Both the position numbers and the translations under genes were made by a program. A DNA stretch of 64,000 nt from Zantedeschia hybrid cultivar (Eukaryota; Streptophyta; Magnoliopsida; Alismatales; Araceae). Below, in pieces: positions 44,694 through 55,030 of the stretch. The stretch lies in the NCBI GenBank assembly GCA_030544215.1, contig JARZZO010000016.1, forward strand, positions 35,796,001 to 35,860,000. The letters run 5' to 3'. Below the pieces are notes generated by a model. That model searched no databases. It was not told where the DNA came from and saw nothing but the letters and a program-made list of their open reading frames with translations. The first letter of the stretch is position 1. The number at the start of each line of letters is the position of its first letter.

Positions 44694-46920
44694 CTGCCTA
44701 TATATTTCTTTCAAGTCCATGCACGGAGTGCAGCCATTGGAATTTGTGGAGCTCCACAAATCACAGCTCCAAGCGTCTACGAATGCTGCCAACCATGTAT
44801 GTAGGCATAGCTATTGTATATGTAACAATGTCAAAATCAGGAACCTACAACAACCAACATTTACAAGTTGCATTAGGTAGAAGGAAAGGCTTGGATACAG
44901 ATGGACAGAAAAATCTAGGTCATCAAGAAAGCTAAAGTTTTGTACGTTTAACGGGTGTGTTGCAGTTATTACATTTAAATCCTTTCTCCTTGCCTTCTTA
45001 GAAAGAGAACGAACACACATACAGACTCTGCATGTGCCTCTTTTTACAACAACATCGCAAGGGGAAAAGAGATCAACACCAGTTAATCCAAGAATCTGGC
45101 AGATCTGTAAAAGGTTCTGAAAGCTTAGCATAATAGACAACAGCTCAAGGGTAACACATCTACAATGACATGGCATAGTTGGCAATTAAACAAACTAGAT
45201 TGTTACATGTAAACTAGCTTGTTAGATAAACAACGTTCCATCATTTCAATCCAATCAAAGAATTAATTGCAGCCTAAACGTAATACAAGTAACATATGCA
45301 CAGAAACAATATACAGAAAACATGTACAGGCATATATAAGAAAGCATACATAACACCCAAATTATAAGCCGTAAAATTGACCAGCTGATTTTATTTACTG
45401 ATCTGTAGATGGTGGTCTGAACTTTGTACAAATACCAACCATTCCTCCATCTTCCCTTTGCTTATTTAAAAGGATTCATGTGCAGAGGTGAGGCCCCAAT
45501 TAAATAACAGAAAGTTATATACACAGAATTTGGCGATTTTAATTATAACCATTGCTCTTGTTAGAGAGTGTACCATTTGCACATACATCGTATTGGATGT
45601 ATAACTAGGACATCATATTGAGGCATCCTGACTCGCACCATATCAGGCGATTCCCTAATGCCTCACCTCTGCACAAGAACTTAGAGCATTCCATTCCTCC
45701 CATACTGCTTCCTCACGCTTGTGCTTTGAATATTGTAATTACATAGCAAACCACTACATTACACTTCTAAAGGGTACATTTCACCCTACGGACAAGAGAA
45801 GGTAAATTGAGTACAACTAACGATAAAGTCCGTAGGACACTGGCAAAGAGAACATACAGGAGCACATGTTAAGAGATATGATCACCATTTTTCCAAGGCA
45901 CTAAAAAGGGGAAGCGGAAGACCAAAAGGACCTTAGATGGAAGCAGAGAAGAGAGCTATGAGACCGGCTCATTGGATATAAATATGAAATTTGGTAGCGG
46001 AGTGATGGGATAGGATTTGTGCATTCCCCACTAAGGAGTTCACTAGAGCCTTATCCCATTTATTTAGGGTCGGCTATATGAATCATGTCCCACCATTCTA
46101 ATTTATTGAATGCCTTATGTGTAGTTAAACTCAGGAAGTTCAAGTCCTCTCTAACTACGTCCAACCATCTCATTTTAGGTCTTCCCCCAAGGTTTCTACC
46201 CTACATCACACCTACTACCAACATCGGACTTGGACGGCGGTGTACATGACCATCTTAGCATAATCTCCCCACATTTAATGTCGAATCTTATAATTTCTAG
46301 TCTTTCACTATTGTCACTGAAAATACTTGGGCAAAAATATCTCTATTGTACCAATAATATTTAACTTGGCTACTTCATGATCTAGTCATCTGTTTATGTT
46401 TATATCATCAAACATTAACTAAATTCCCCAGCCCAAAAACATGCACATACAAATGCATACACATATGCAAGCCCATATAAACACACTGGAAAAGACCCCT
46501 ACATTAACACTAATATCACATAAGTACCAAAAGTATTCTTCGTAAAGCTGAAAACTTCTGCATTTAGGACTTCCTATGAGTGAAGTGCAGAAACTAACCA
46601 AAGGACCGACATAATCTTAATGCATTCACAAATACCCATGAATATCTCTTTCTTGCGAAAGAGGTTGTTTTATATGGCATAGAAGTATTGAGGATGGAAC
46701 ATAAACCTCTATTGAAGTTTGATACCAAATGATGATGTTTACCAAATTCAAGGTCAAACGGGGAGAAAATACCCTAAAAAAGGAGTCAACCTTTGGATAA
46801 GCCATGTATCTCCCCCCACTTTTGCAGAAAGAAGCACGTTCATGAATATACACTTTTGAGTACTTCAGTTCTGCATGCTTTTTCACTAGTTTTCTCCATA
46901 CTACTTTAGACACTTGAAAC
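44694..46920 (-). pseudogene. CH-domain exons of a plant acidic protein gene
   Basis: Three exons encode a calponin-homology-like domain, typical of the N-terminus of a large acidic plant protein of unknown function. Exon 46773-46920 reads FQVSKVVWRKLVKKHAEL, then SGGRYMAYPKVDSFFR, with donor GTATTT. Exon 44973-45104 is 44 codons in phase 0: ICQILGLTGVDLFSPCDVVV, then CIRSLSKKAR-type sequence; acceptor TTTTACAG, donor GTAATA. Exon 44694-44844 reads VPDFDIVTYTIAMPTYMVGS, then DLKEIYRQ; acceptor TTGTAG and a GC donor (CAG-GCAAGT). The last exon carries a 13-bp insertion (44754-44766) that shifts the frame. Without it the exon is 46 codons in phase 0. The first exon, upstream of 46920, was not found. 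I recall the family from its CH motif order. Confidence 0.72.
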
Positions 46921-47129
46921 CTGCACCAGAAAAGAGAGCTTAGGATCAATCCTCAAGTCTACGGTTTGCAGATCAAGCATGGATCCGTGTTTCATGTGAA
47001 AAATTGAGTGTAGCGTATTTATGGATTTTCGGCAAAGCCGCGATATATAATAATTTTATTTGAATAATTGTCATTTGTTCATCACATAAATCTAATTTTA
47101 AATTATTTTGTATAAACATGACATAAAGA

Positions 47130-47200
47130 ACATATGGCGCAGTTGGTTGGACTAGTTGGTACCCATTAGAGTGACCCGAGTTCAAATCTCAAGAATAACG
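47130..47200 (+). mobile_element. Candidate tRNA-derived SINE head
   Basis: TGGCGCAGTTGG (47135-47146) fits an RNA polymerase III A box, and GAGTTCAAATCTC (47178-47190) fits a B box. They are about 31 bases apart, as in tRNA genes. The intervening sequence does not fold into a tRNA. Plant SINEs have such heads followed by an unrelated body. The CT-rich and CTGTAGC-rich sequence to about 47580 may be the body. No poly(A) or T tail or target duplication was identified. Confidence 0.4.
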
Positions 47201-47440
47201 TTTATTTTTATGCACAGGATAAATGTAAGGACATTTTGGACAAGAAAATCAATAAGAAGGATGTCCTAACTTTTTCTTTAAGGAAACCACAAGGAGCAAC
47301 TGCCAGCCTTCTTTGTTCCTTTTCTTTTCTCTCTCCTTCTCTTTTTAAAAGATCATAACCCTTCTTTATTTTTTTCATTCTTCTTCTCTCCTTCTTCTTC
47401 CTCTTTTCTCTCCCTCTCTCTCTGCTACAGTATCCGCGGG

Positions 47441-47502
47441 TACTGTAGCAGCTATAGTACCGCAGTACTGTAGCAGCTATAGTACCGCAGTACTGTAGCA
47501 AC
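47441..47502. repeat. 25-bp tandem repeat with TACTGTAGC hairpin motif
   Basis: TACTGTAGCAGCTATAGTAC starts at 47441 and 47466, and TACTGTAGCA again at 47491, an exact 25-bp period. Just upstream GCTACAGTA pairs with TACTGTAGC around CCGCGGG-like sequence, so the region can form alternative hairpins. Confidence 0.85.
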
Positions 47503-49869
47503 CTCCCCCCCCTCTTCTCTTTGGCCTTCAATCTCTCTCTCTCTAGCTTTTATTCTCTCTCTCTCTCTCTCTCTACATCTCTCTCAAACCAGCGGCTGCT
47601 AGGGGCTAAAGGTGGACTTGAGGCACTGCAACTGACTACTGAAAGGAGTCCAGGGCTGCCAAGGATCCACACGAAAGGCTGCGACGGCTACAAACACTAG
47701 TTTTCTCTCTCTAGTTTTTAAGTTATCTGTGTGACATAACATTTCGAATATTTTTTGTAAAAGTTGTCTTCTGAGAGTCATATTATTTTTTCATGTTCAA
47801 TGTCTCTGTAAAATTTCATTAAGTTATGATTTCATTTGATGGTAGTTTGTTTGGAACAAGTAGCATTTTCTCCATCTTTTTCTTCTACGGCTCTTTCTTT
47901 TTCTTCTGTTGACATCACTCAAATTTTGTATTCCTCTGTTATTTAATATTTTAGGGATAGTCTTAGTTCAGTAGATAGTTTAATTATGCTCGTTTAGAGG
48001 TGCTACTTTTGTGAGTTTGTAGTAAGTCCGACTAGTTTAATTGTTTTCTATCAAATCATCATGCTCCCTCTTCTTTCTTCTCTATTTTTTTCCTCTAAAA
48101 ACTCCCTGTGGATTCGACTCGGACTCACTATTGCTATTGTTAAAAATTCAATTTGAATGAGCCGATTAATTTAGATTGTTAACTTTGATTTTTAACGACA
48201 CAATCTTAAGCTATCACATACCCACCTGTGTAATCAAAGGTGATCACCTCACTCGCCTAGGCAATGAACAAGGGGAGCCAAAAATGCCTCGCCTCCCCTC
48301 ACCTATGCACTTGCTTATATTATCTATGTCAAATGCTTATATCTTTTCTAATTATGTGGTACTGTTTTTTGTTTACTGCTTTTTGTTATGCTTTGTTAGT
48401 CCAAACTGGCTAATGACTCTTCCTTCAGCAATGCCCAGTGCCCTTTTCTTTTACATACTGCCACATTTTTCTTATTTTCATACCAATCACTACCCGTATG
48501 AGTCTTTTTTCTTTTTTTAAGACGGGATAGTACCCGTGGAAAATCTAGACAGAGGCTGGGGGCAACGCCCGGGCCAAACACCCAAGTATACTAACAGAGC
48601 GGTAGAGACTGGGGGCTGCTCCCAGGCCAGACGCCCAAGTATATCGGGCAAACCACCCAGTACGCAAGAGAGGACAACAAGCAAGGAAACTACTCCGGGG
48701 AAATTGCAGCAAAATTGGTATTTACATTTTTGACATGATCAATGTTTATCCAAGTCTTACATATCATTATGTTGAATATTTCTTTATTGTCCTCGTACTC
48801 TAATTTTCTTCCTTCATCGTGATTTATGGGAGAAAACACGTCGCCTCAATCACCTAGGCACCTAGGCATTTGAGGCCAAGGCAAACCCCTAGTTGCCTGG
48901 CTAGCTCTCACCTTTGACTACATAGATACACAGAAAGAGCATGTAGAGAGATGAGGAATGCAAAGATCAGCAGCGACTTGTCTCACTACGGTAAGGGTTT
49001 ATAATATAAGAAATCTTAAAATCCTGTGATTTATGTAAGACACCATGACTAACATCCCTCAGAGATAGAGCTTAATCATCAGTCACTATGTCATCAAAAT
49101 GTTTCCGTGAATTTTCCCCAAGGACAGTGTAATTTCATGACCAACATTGGATCACTGTTAACTGATTACTGAAAAAGCCCCATGGATTTCAAAACTGAAA
49201 AGCAAGAATTCCCTGGTGCGGTGGAACAAACAACATAAAACAAAAGAACAGAAAAAGAACTATCAAGTCTAATGATGAGCAATTCTGGGAAAAACAAGGA
49301 TGTTTCATCATGGCAGTTTTTTATTCTCAACCTCGGAGTTAAAGAAAACAGGGAAGTTGCTGACAACAACATGAAAATTAAGAAAAGAAAGTCCCTCCAG
49401 CAGCTGATCATTTTTCCTGCGAAAGCTTTTGCCAGCCATAATTTCCTGTGCCAAGATTCAATTCGTCACAAAGCTCCCAGTCTGTGTATGATTTTGAGGG
49501 CACTCCCTGGTATACTAAGGATCCACGTCAGATGCGCCGTCCTTGTCAGACATACAGACATTTAGACACTTCATCCTTTACATTTCCAGAGGTTCTCTAC
49601 AAAGTATTTATTTTGAATGTACTTACTCATCTGTTGAATATGATATTTGTATTTTAGTAAATACAAAATTAAGTTCCCTTTCTGCACACGAAATAGCCAA
49701 TAAGCCGGCTAGTAGAAAAGAGCTAATTGTAAAAAAGAACTATTTATGAGATAAAAACGGTGTGAAGCCACCACAGCATGGAGCCTCGATCCTGCTGGGG
49801 GGTTAAGGCAAGCATGAACTAAATAGTCTCATATCAGAAAGGTAGAAAATGTTATTAGACTAAATATGT

Positions 49870-50330
49870 AACGTTGAGGTTTAGCCCCATTCGGATTCCT
49901 TGTGGGCACCTTTCCTCTATATAGGTTGAGGATTCCTTCAACTCAATGCCTAGGGTTTGGGTTAGAGTGCAGGCCTTTAACATGGTATCAAAGCTGGGCC
50001 TTTCCCAATGCGCCGTTCGTTTCAGATTCTACTCCACCACCCTTTTTGTATCGGTGTACAGTATATTACGACGGTGGGTCTATAGTGACCCAGGCATGAA
50101 CCAAGTAGTGGAAAATGGTTACCCATAGGAAAGGATGACAATACGACACTAATGTAGGACCTGCAGAGAATGTTATGCTGATGGGTCTGTAGTGACCCAG
50201 TCATGAGTCCACCAGTACAGAAGGGTTACTCATAGGAAAGGAGTATCAATTAGGCAGAATTAGTACGAAGTCTCTAGACTGTCTACAACATTAAGCCAAC
50301 ACCACTGTTTGGTGGTTGGGACAAGGATGC
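49870..50330 (+). mobile_element. LTR-type remnant with methionine-tRNA-like primer site
   Basis: TTTAACA at 49977-49983 is followed by TGGTATCAAAGCTGGG (about 49983-49998), one or two bases different from the usual initiator-tRNA-Met binding site TGGTATCAGAGC. The upstream 110 bases would be the 3' part of a 5' LTR (CTATATAGG TATA-like motif near 49917). Downstream are two units of about 107 bp with GGGTCTRTAGTGACCCAG and GGTTACYCATAGGAAAGG. The whole resembles a short non-coding LTR element. The other LTR was not found. Confidence 0.4.
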
Positions 50331-50546
50331 ATCGAATTAGTCCCACATTAGAACACAAGAAAAAATTAATGGGTTATGTATGAAAGGATTGGATCCATAA
50401 CTTGTGTGGTGCATTTTAAGGGCAAAACCATGTGGGCTGGGTCCAAACAGACAATAGCTCATGAGGGTTGGATCCAGACATGACAGAAGGTGTGTTTGCT
50501 GCAAGATGAAAAGATTCACATTATCGTTGTTCAAGCAATTCTCTAG

Positions 50547-50987
50547 GCCTCACTTTGATAGCAGAATGCAGCGGAATAAGACCTCCTGATTCTCGGAATA
50601 AGCCAAGTTCCAATTTGATAGGAGTGTTTTTGTATTCTGGCCAAGAATTGCTTATTCCCAGAATTAGGTGAATAAGCTATTCCACCCTACACTCGAGAAC
50701 TTGGTATTCCGCCTAGGATTCCACCCTGCTATCAAATGAAACACTCCTCCTTCTGGAATAAGCAATCCAGAATAACTCATTCTGGCAGGGATTGCAAAAT
50801 CAGCCGATCCCGAGTTGGATCGGCCGATCCAACTCGGGATCAGCAGGGGGCGATCCAGCCGATTCAGGCTGATTTCGGCAGATCCCGGCCCGGATTGGAT
50901 CGGGATCGCTGGAGGCCGATCCGGACCCCCGACCCGAGCCAAAATTCCATGCATTCTGTCGTAATCTATCTGCTATCAAAGTAAGGC
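50547..50987. mobile_element. Tourist-like Harbinger MITE
   Basis: The left end GCCTCACTTTGATAGCAGA pairs with the right end, GCCTTACTTTGATAGCAGA in reverse complement, 18 of 19 bases. TAG flanks both sides (50544-50546 and 50988-50990). The interior is rich in GGAATAAG and TTATTCC. Without the nested hAT MITE and its target duplication it is about 267 bp. The termini share GC-CACTTTG with the 10-kb Harbinger element, which could have mobilised it. Confidence 0.85.
50786..50951. mobile_element. 166-bp hAT MITE nested in the Tourist MITE
   Basis: It is flanked by CATTCTGG (50778-50785) and CATTCTGT (50952-50959), an 8-bp target duplication with one mismatch. The left end CAGGGATTGCAAAATCAGCC resembles the right end of the 5.4-kb hAT at 62290 (CATGGATTGCGGAATCGGCC in reverse complement). 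Its right end (CATGGAATTTTGGCTCGGGT in reverse complement) resembles that element's left end (CAAGGAATTCCGGGCGGGTC). It is therefore a deletion derivative of the same family. A perfect 36-bp palindrome lies at 50806-50841. Confidence 0.85.
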
Positions 50988-50990
50988 TAG

Positions 50991-52028
50991 GAGCAAGAGT
51001 TACAGCAGTCAGCACCCAGCCATCGGATTGCAACCCCCCATGATCCAAGCTGTCAGATCGCATAGAGAAATGATCTCCTTTATTTTTTACGACCACCCAA
51101 TTGGTGATCGGAAAGTACAGAAGTCGAGCTCAGGTGGTCCCCTCCTCAGCATCATTTTTTTTTTTTAAAAAAGCTTTGGGGACTGCAGGCTGTCCAATCT
51201 GGTGATTGGACAGCAGTGCGAGGGCTGTTGCAATCCATGTCAGATTGCAATAACCCTGCAGTGCACCAAATCTTACTCATTCTCTAGAGCATCTAGAAGG
51301 CTAGGAATGCAAGATTCATGAACAAGGCTCACCAAATTAAGCTTCCTAAGAGTAAGGTCCAGCCCTTTTTTGAGAAATCATGGGATTGTATATTATCATG
51401 TAAATTAATACAATTCTTAGGGAGTTGAACCAAAGCCCCTTTGACAAGGGAAGGCCTCTCAAAAAAATCCTACTTGAAGAAAAAAAGCAGTAGACTTCCG
51501 CTACAAACAAATTGTAAATGAATGAACCAGTGTGCGTAAAAAAAAAAATTACATAACTTAGAATATTGCTTTCCTTTTTCTTCATTAAGCTCATTAAATC
51601 CTCTTTGATCACAAAGTATTTAAAGGTCCCAACACCCCTGCCCCCCAATGATATGGATCTCAAGGTTAGCACAAATGTGTCACTTTATATAGTACATTGT
51701 TTAACCAACTTCAACTTTGGAGCAGAATGAGGAACTTGCCAGCATTCTGCAATTGTCAATCTTTTTCTTTATGGTTAAATTAGTAAATGAAGGCAGTGCC
51801 TTTAAACACATTAGATAGTCAAAATGAATCATGACCACTAATGATATTCATAGATTCCATACATACTGTGAACATTTCAACTGATAGATATGGCAAAATA
51901 AGATGGCAACTAGGTATTAACTTACCATTAATCACTTATACAATAAGGCAATACAATTATTGGCACAAATAGAAAAAAAAGGACATGAATATGAAAATAG
52001 TTTAATGTCAATTCTTATCCGAGTCTTT
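50991..52028. other. Unassigned region
   Basis: No gene recognised. A poly-T/A run lies near 51155-51170. The sequence is otherwise ordinary AT-rich intergenic or intronic DNA. Confidence 0.3.
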
Positions 52029-52451
52029 TCAGACAGGTTGTCTAACATATGTGCCGTCATCAACATCAAACAGGTGCATTTGTCTCCGGTAACATAGGAG
52101 ACCACAACCACCTCTGATTCTTTTAGAAATGAGTAAAACATGGGTAACAAGAGACAAATGTTCCAAGATGTCATGTTGAAGAAGGCAAAAGAGTAAATGC
52201 TCATCAGCAACGAAATGACCCAGAGTCAACAAATCCTCACCTGCAAAGCCTTTTCCGACGTGATATTGTGCCCATTCAAGTTTCTTAGCAGAGTTAAAGT
52301 GTTCCTCAATATAATTCTATAGACAATTAAAGAAACTCAGTTTTCTTTTAAACCACAGCAACAAACAATCAAGCAATTAAGAAATAAGGCTACATACCAG
52401 AACTGGCAAATTCTGAAGAGGTTGTATGCTTGAGCTGACAATGCTTGCCAC
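52029..52451 (-). CDS. Last two exons of an unidentified gene (partial)
   Basis: Exon 52398-52451 is 18 codons in phase 0 (VASIVSSSIQPLQNLPVL), with acceptor TATTGTAG and donor GTATGTAG. Exon 52029-52316 follows an acceptor TTGTCTATAG and is open for 95 codons to a TGA: NYIEEHFNSAKKLEWAQYHV, then GEDLLTLGHFVADEHLLFCL, then RQMHLFDVDDGTYVRQPV. Good splice sites, matching phases and balanced composition argue for real exons. I do not recognise the protein. The segment is mostly helical by appearance, without membrane spans. Upstream exons to the right were not found; the duplicated and repeat-rich sequence from 52.7 kb may have replaced them. The later part of the frame may be degenerate, so this could be a pseudogene. 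Confidence 0.45.
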
Positions 52452-52720
52452 CTACAATAAAATAATCCACAGCAACTTAGTATCAATTCCAGAGAATTTC
52501 GGTGGCACAATCTTAGCCTGCTTTTATAAATAAACAAGGAATGAGAAAAATATAATCAAGCATAGAGCTAAATATGAAACCAAATCAGAAATGATGTAAA
52601 AAAAGATAGAGATGCAAGCCAGATTTCTAAATAGAGACATCATAACAGTCTCTAGAAATCATCCCAAGGATCAGATGTGGGGGCCAGGAAATTTTGTTGG
52701 AAACTTATTATGATGCAGGG

Positions 52721-53158
52721 ATAAATTAAATAGTTTTTTTAAAAATAGGGCTTATTCAAAAAAAAATCAGCCAAAACTATTTGTAATTCAGTGGGTTAGT
52801 TCTGTTAGACACTTTAGACCATAGTTGCCTAGGTTTGACCAGTTCAGATGTAACCATGATTGTCTAAGTGTTATCAACAGAATAGTGGAGCTCCCGGGTA
52901 AGAATCATTTAAGTTTAACTTATTTTATCAGGCTTTGGGATAAATTAAATAGTTTTTTAAAAATAGGGCTTATTCAAAAAAAAATCAGCCAAAACTATTT
53001 GTAATTCAGTGGGTTAGTTCTGTTAGACACTTTAGACCATAGTTGCCTAGGTTTGACCAGTTCAGATGTAACCATGATTGTCCAAGTGTTATCAACAGAA
53101 TAGTGGAGCTCCTGGGTAAGAATCATTTAAGTTTAACTTATTTTATCAGGCTCTGGGA
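52721..53158. repeat. Tandem duplication, two units of 219 bp
   Basis: ATAAATTAAATAG begins units at 52721 and 52940. The two copies differ at only a handful of bases (for example GTCTAAG versus GTCCAAG and CTCCCGG versus CTCCTGG). The duplication is recent compared with most sequence here. No coding frame. Confidence 0.92.
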
Positions 53159-54599
53159 TTTTAACATGTAGGTTAGATGGCATAGCAAATAGTATTTTAT
53201 GGAATAATCAAATAAATGTGTTTTCTATTCTTAGAAGAGAGAATCTTTTTATTGGTCAGAGATGATTCTTTGGATATTTTTGTGAAAGTGGGTGGTATTT
53301 CCCTTATTTTAAGTCATATCTTAAGCAAAAGAAACTAAATAATGTAGTGAGTAAACTGAATTAAGCCATGTTGTAATATTATTAGGCCAGGGAAAAGGTA
53401 AGTAGAATCAAATCGGGATTGGGAATTGCCCGGTCTCAATGCGATCCGGATTGGGATCAGAACAGCCGAACTGACTGATCCAAGGGGGCAGGTCTGATCC
53501 GATCCTTGGATCGGCTCAACTTAAAAAAAATAAAATGAGGAAAAATAAAAAAGTAAAATCAGGGAAATCATAAAAAATAAAAAGAAACTTAAAAAGTAAA
53601 AATGGCACATTAACAACCAAATATAATGGAATTACATTGATTTAGGTTGGCAATGGTCAATTGGGGATTTGGGATTCAACTTATACCTTGAATAAATTAT
53701 CAACCATGAGAAATCGAATACCTACTTACTTTCTAGTTGGATAAATAAAAGAAATTCAAGATCTGGGTAGGGGTTTACACCCCAGTGAGTTCATATCAGC
53801 TAGATTGGGCTTGGAGTAGGCGATTTGGGCAGGATCGGCCCGATTCATAGCCCATCCAGGCTGAACGGTCCGATTCTGGCCAATGCCAAGCTGATTTAGC
53901 ACCTTATATTTTTTAAAATTTTCTTTGAGGGACCAGTTTTCCCCCCATTAAATCAGATTGGCACCCATCAATTTTGATCCACATCATCTGAATCTAGATT
54001 GAAACAATTTTGTGAACCATGCCAAGCCCCCCCCCCCACACACACACACACAAACAACCACACACGCCCCCCACCTCACCCCTTTCCACCTTCTCAACCA
54101 TAAATAAGGCATCGCTCTTTACCTAGCTGTGGTAAGGTTGAGAGAGGAGGAGGAAGGGGGGAATGACAAGGATGAGAAGAAGAAAAGAAGAATAAAAGGA
54201 GGGCGAGGAAGAATAACTTAAAGAGATGAGAAGCTGTGATAAGGGTAACTCTCCGGTGGCGATCTGAGCTTCAAAAGGCGGTAAAAGCAGCCAGCAAACC
54301 TCCTAGTGTTCTCCATCAAGTAGGGTGATACATCCATATTCCTCCCTATGATTTTAAGTTTTGTTGATAAAACTTGAGGGTAGGAAGTTATGAATAATAA
54401 ACGGACTCTGACGAAATGATTGCTCTTCTTTTGAGTTAATGAGACCCTTGTGTGCAATTAGATGGAACGGTTGAGGAGATGAGAATTCAGAAAGAGGAGA
54501 AGGACAAGAGAGATGAAGGAGGTCTGACTTAGGTAAGGTGAAGGAGATCATGGCAGAGGTAATCAAATTAGCGGTGGCTAATGGGAAGGAGGCAATGGA
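53159..54599. other. Unassigned; possible hAT-derived sequence and CA repeat
   Basis: GATCCG-rich sequence near 53410-53520, followed by AAAAATAAAAAAGTAAAATCAGG-like runs, looks like the subterminal region of the hAT element at 57 kb. I could not define ends. A C-run and CA microsatellite lie at about 54028-54056. Confidence 0.35.
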
Positions 54600-54639
54600 G
54601 CTATTGAGGGTGTCTTTTATAGGGAGAAGAAGGCAGTGG

Positions 54640-55030
54640 TGAGGGAGTTTGTGAGGACTTACGAAGCTGACATTCTTTGCATTCAAGAGACCATATGTGA
54701 AGAAGACAAAGGGAGGTAATGAGAGAGATTGCGAGGGAGGCTTACCAAGGGATTGGCTTGATCAGCAATAGGGAGGTTGGGGGGCTCCCGGTGGTGTAGA
54801 ATGAGGATGGTTTTGTTTGGGATTTTACAAGAGGCTATCGCCCTTAAAGTGGGGGGACAAAAAACTTCTGTGGGACGAATTGTTGACCTCCCACCAACAC
54901 TCAGACAAGCCCTACTTCATTGGTGGGGACTTCAATGCAGTTGCTGCCCGTACGGAGAGGACTAGCGCCTTCTCTTTGTTGGGATTTGAAGGGCTTTCAG
55001 GACTTCATCTGAGAAGCGGCTTTAATTGAG
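54640..55030 (+). pseudogene. LINE endonuclease remnant, plus strand
   Basis: VREFVRTYEADILCIQETICEED, then about 60 codons later LLWDELLTSHQHSDKPYFIG, GDFNAVAARTERTS and GFEGLSGL, are the start and catalytic GDFN block of an L1-type apurinic endonuclease. The two parts are in different frames, and the centre is partly deleted. The remaining LINE is absent. The orientation is opposite to the two large LINEs, so this is a third, separate insertion. Confidence 0.7.

Larger units (their letters stand above)
46921..49860. other. Mostly unassigned; candidate SINE and simple repeats inside
   Basis: Apart from the tRNA-like segment and 25-bp repeats listed separately, I recognise nothing certain. 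A minus-strand frame at about 49510-49390 (YQGVPSKSYTDWELCDELNL) has coding character and could be a stray exon, but I cannot place it. CT microsatellites lie near 47528-47582. Confidence 0.3.

Noticed and set aside
47130..47200. Functional tRNA gene
   Set aside because: A and B boxes are recognisable, but no acceptor stem or anticodon arm can be formed, so a SINE head is more likely.
54218..54686. Minus-strand frames of 79 and 110 codons as a gene
   Set aside because: They are antisense to and beside the plus-strand LINE remnant and show no domain or splice structure.
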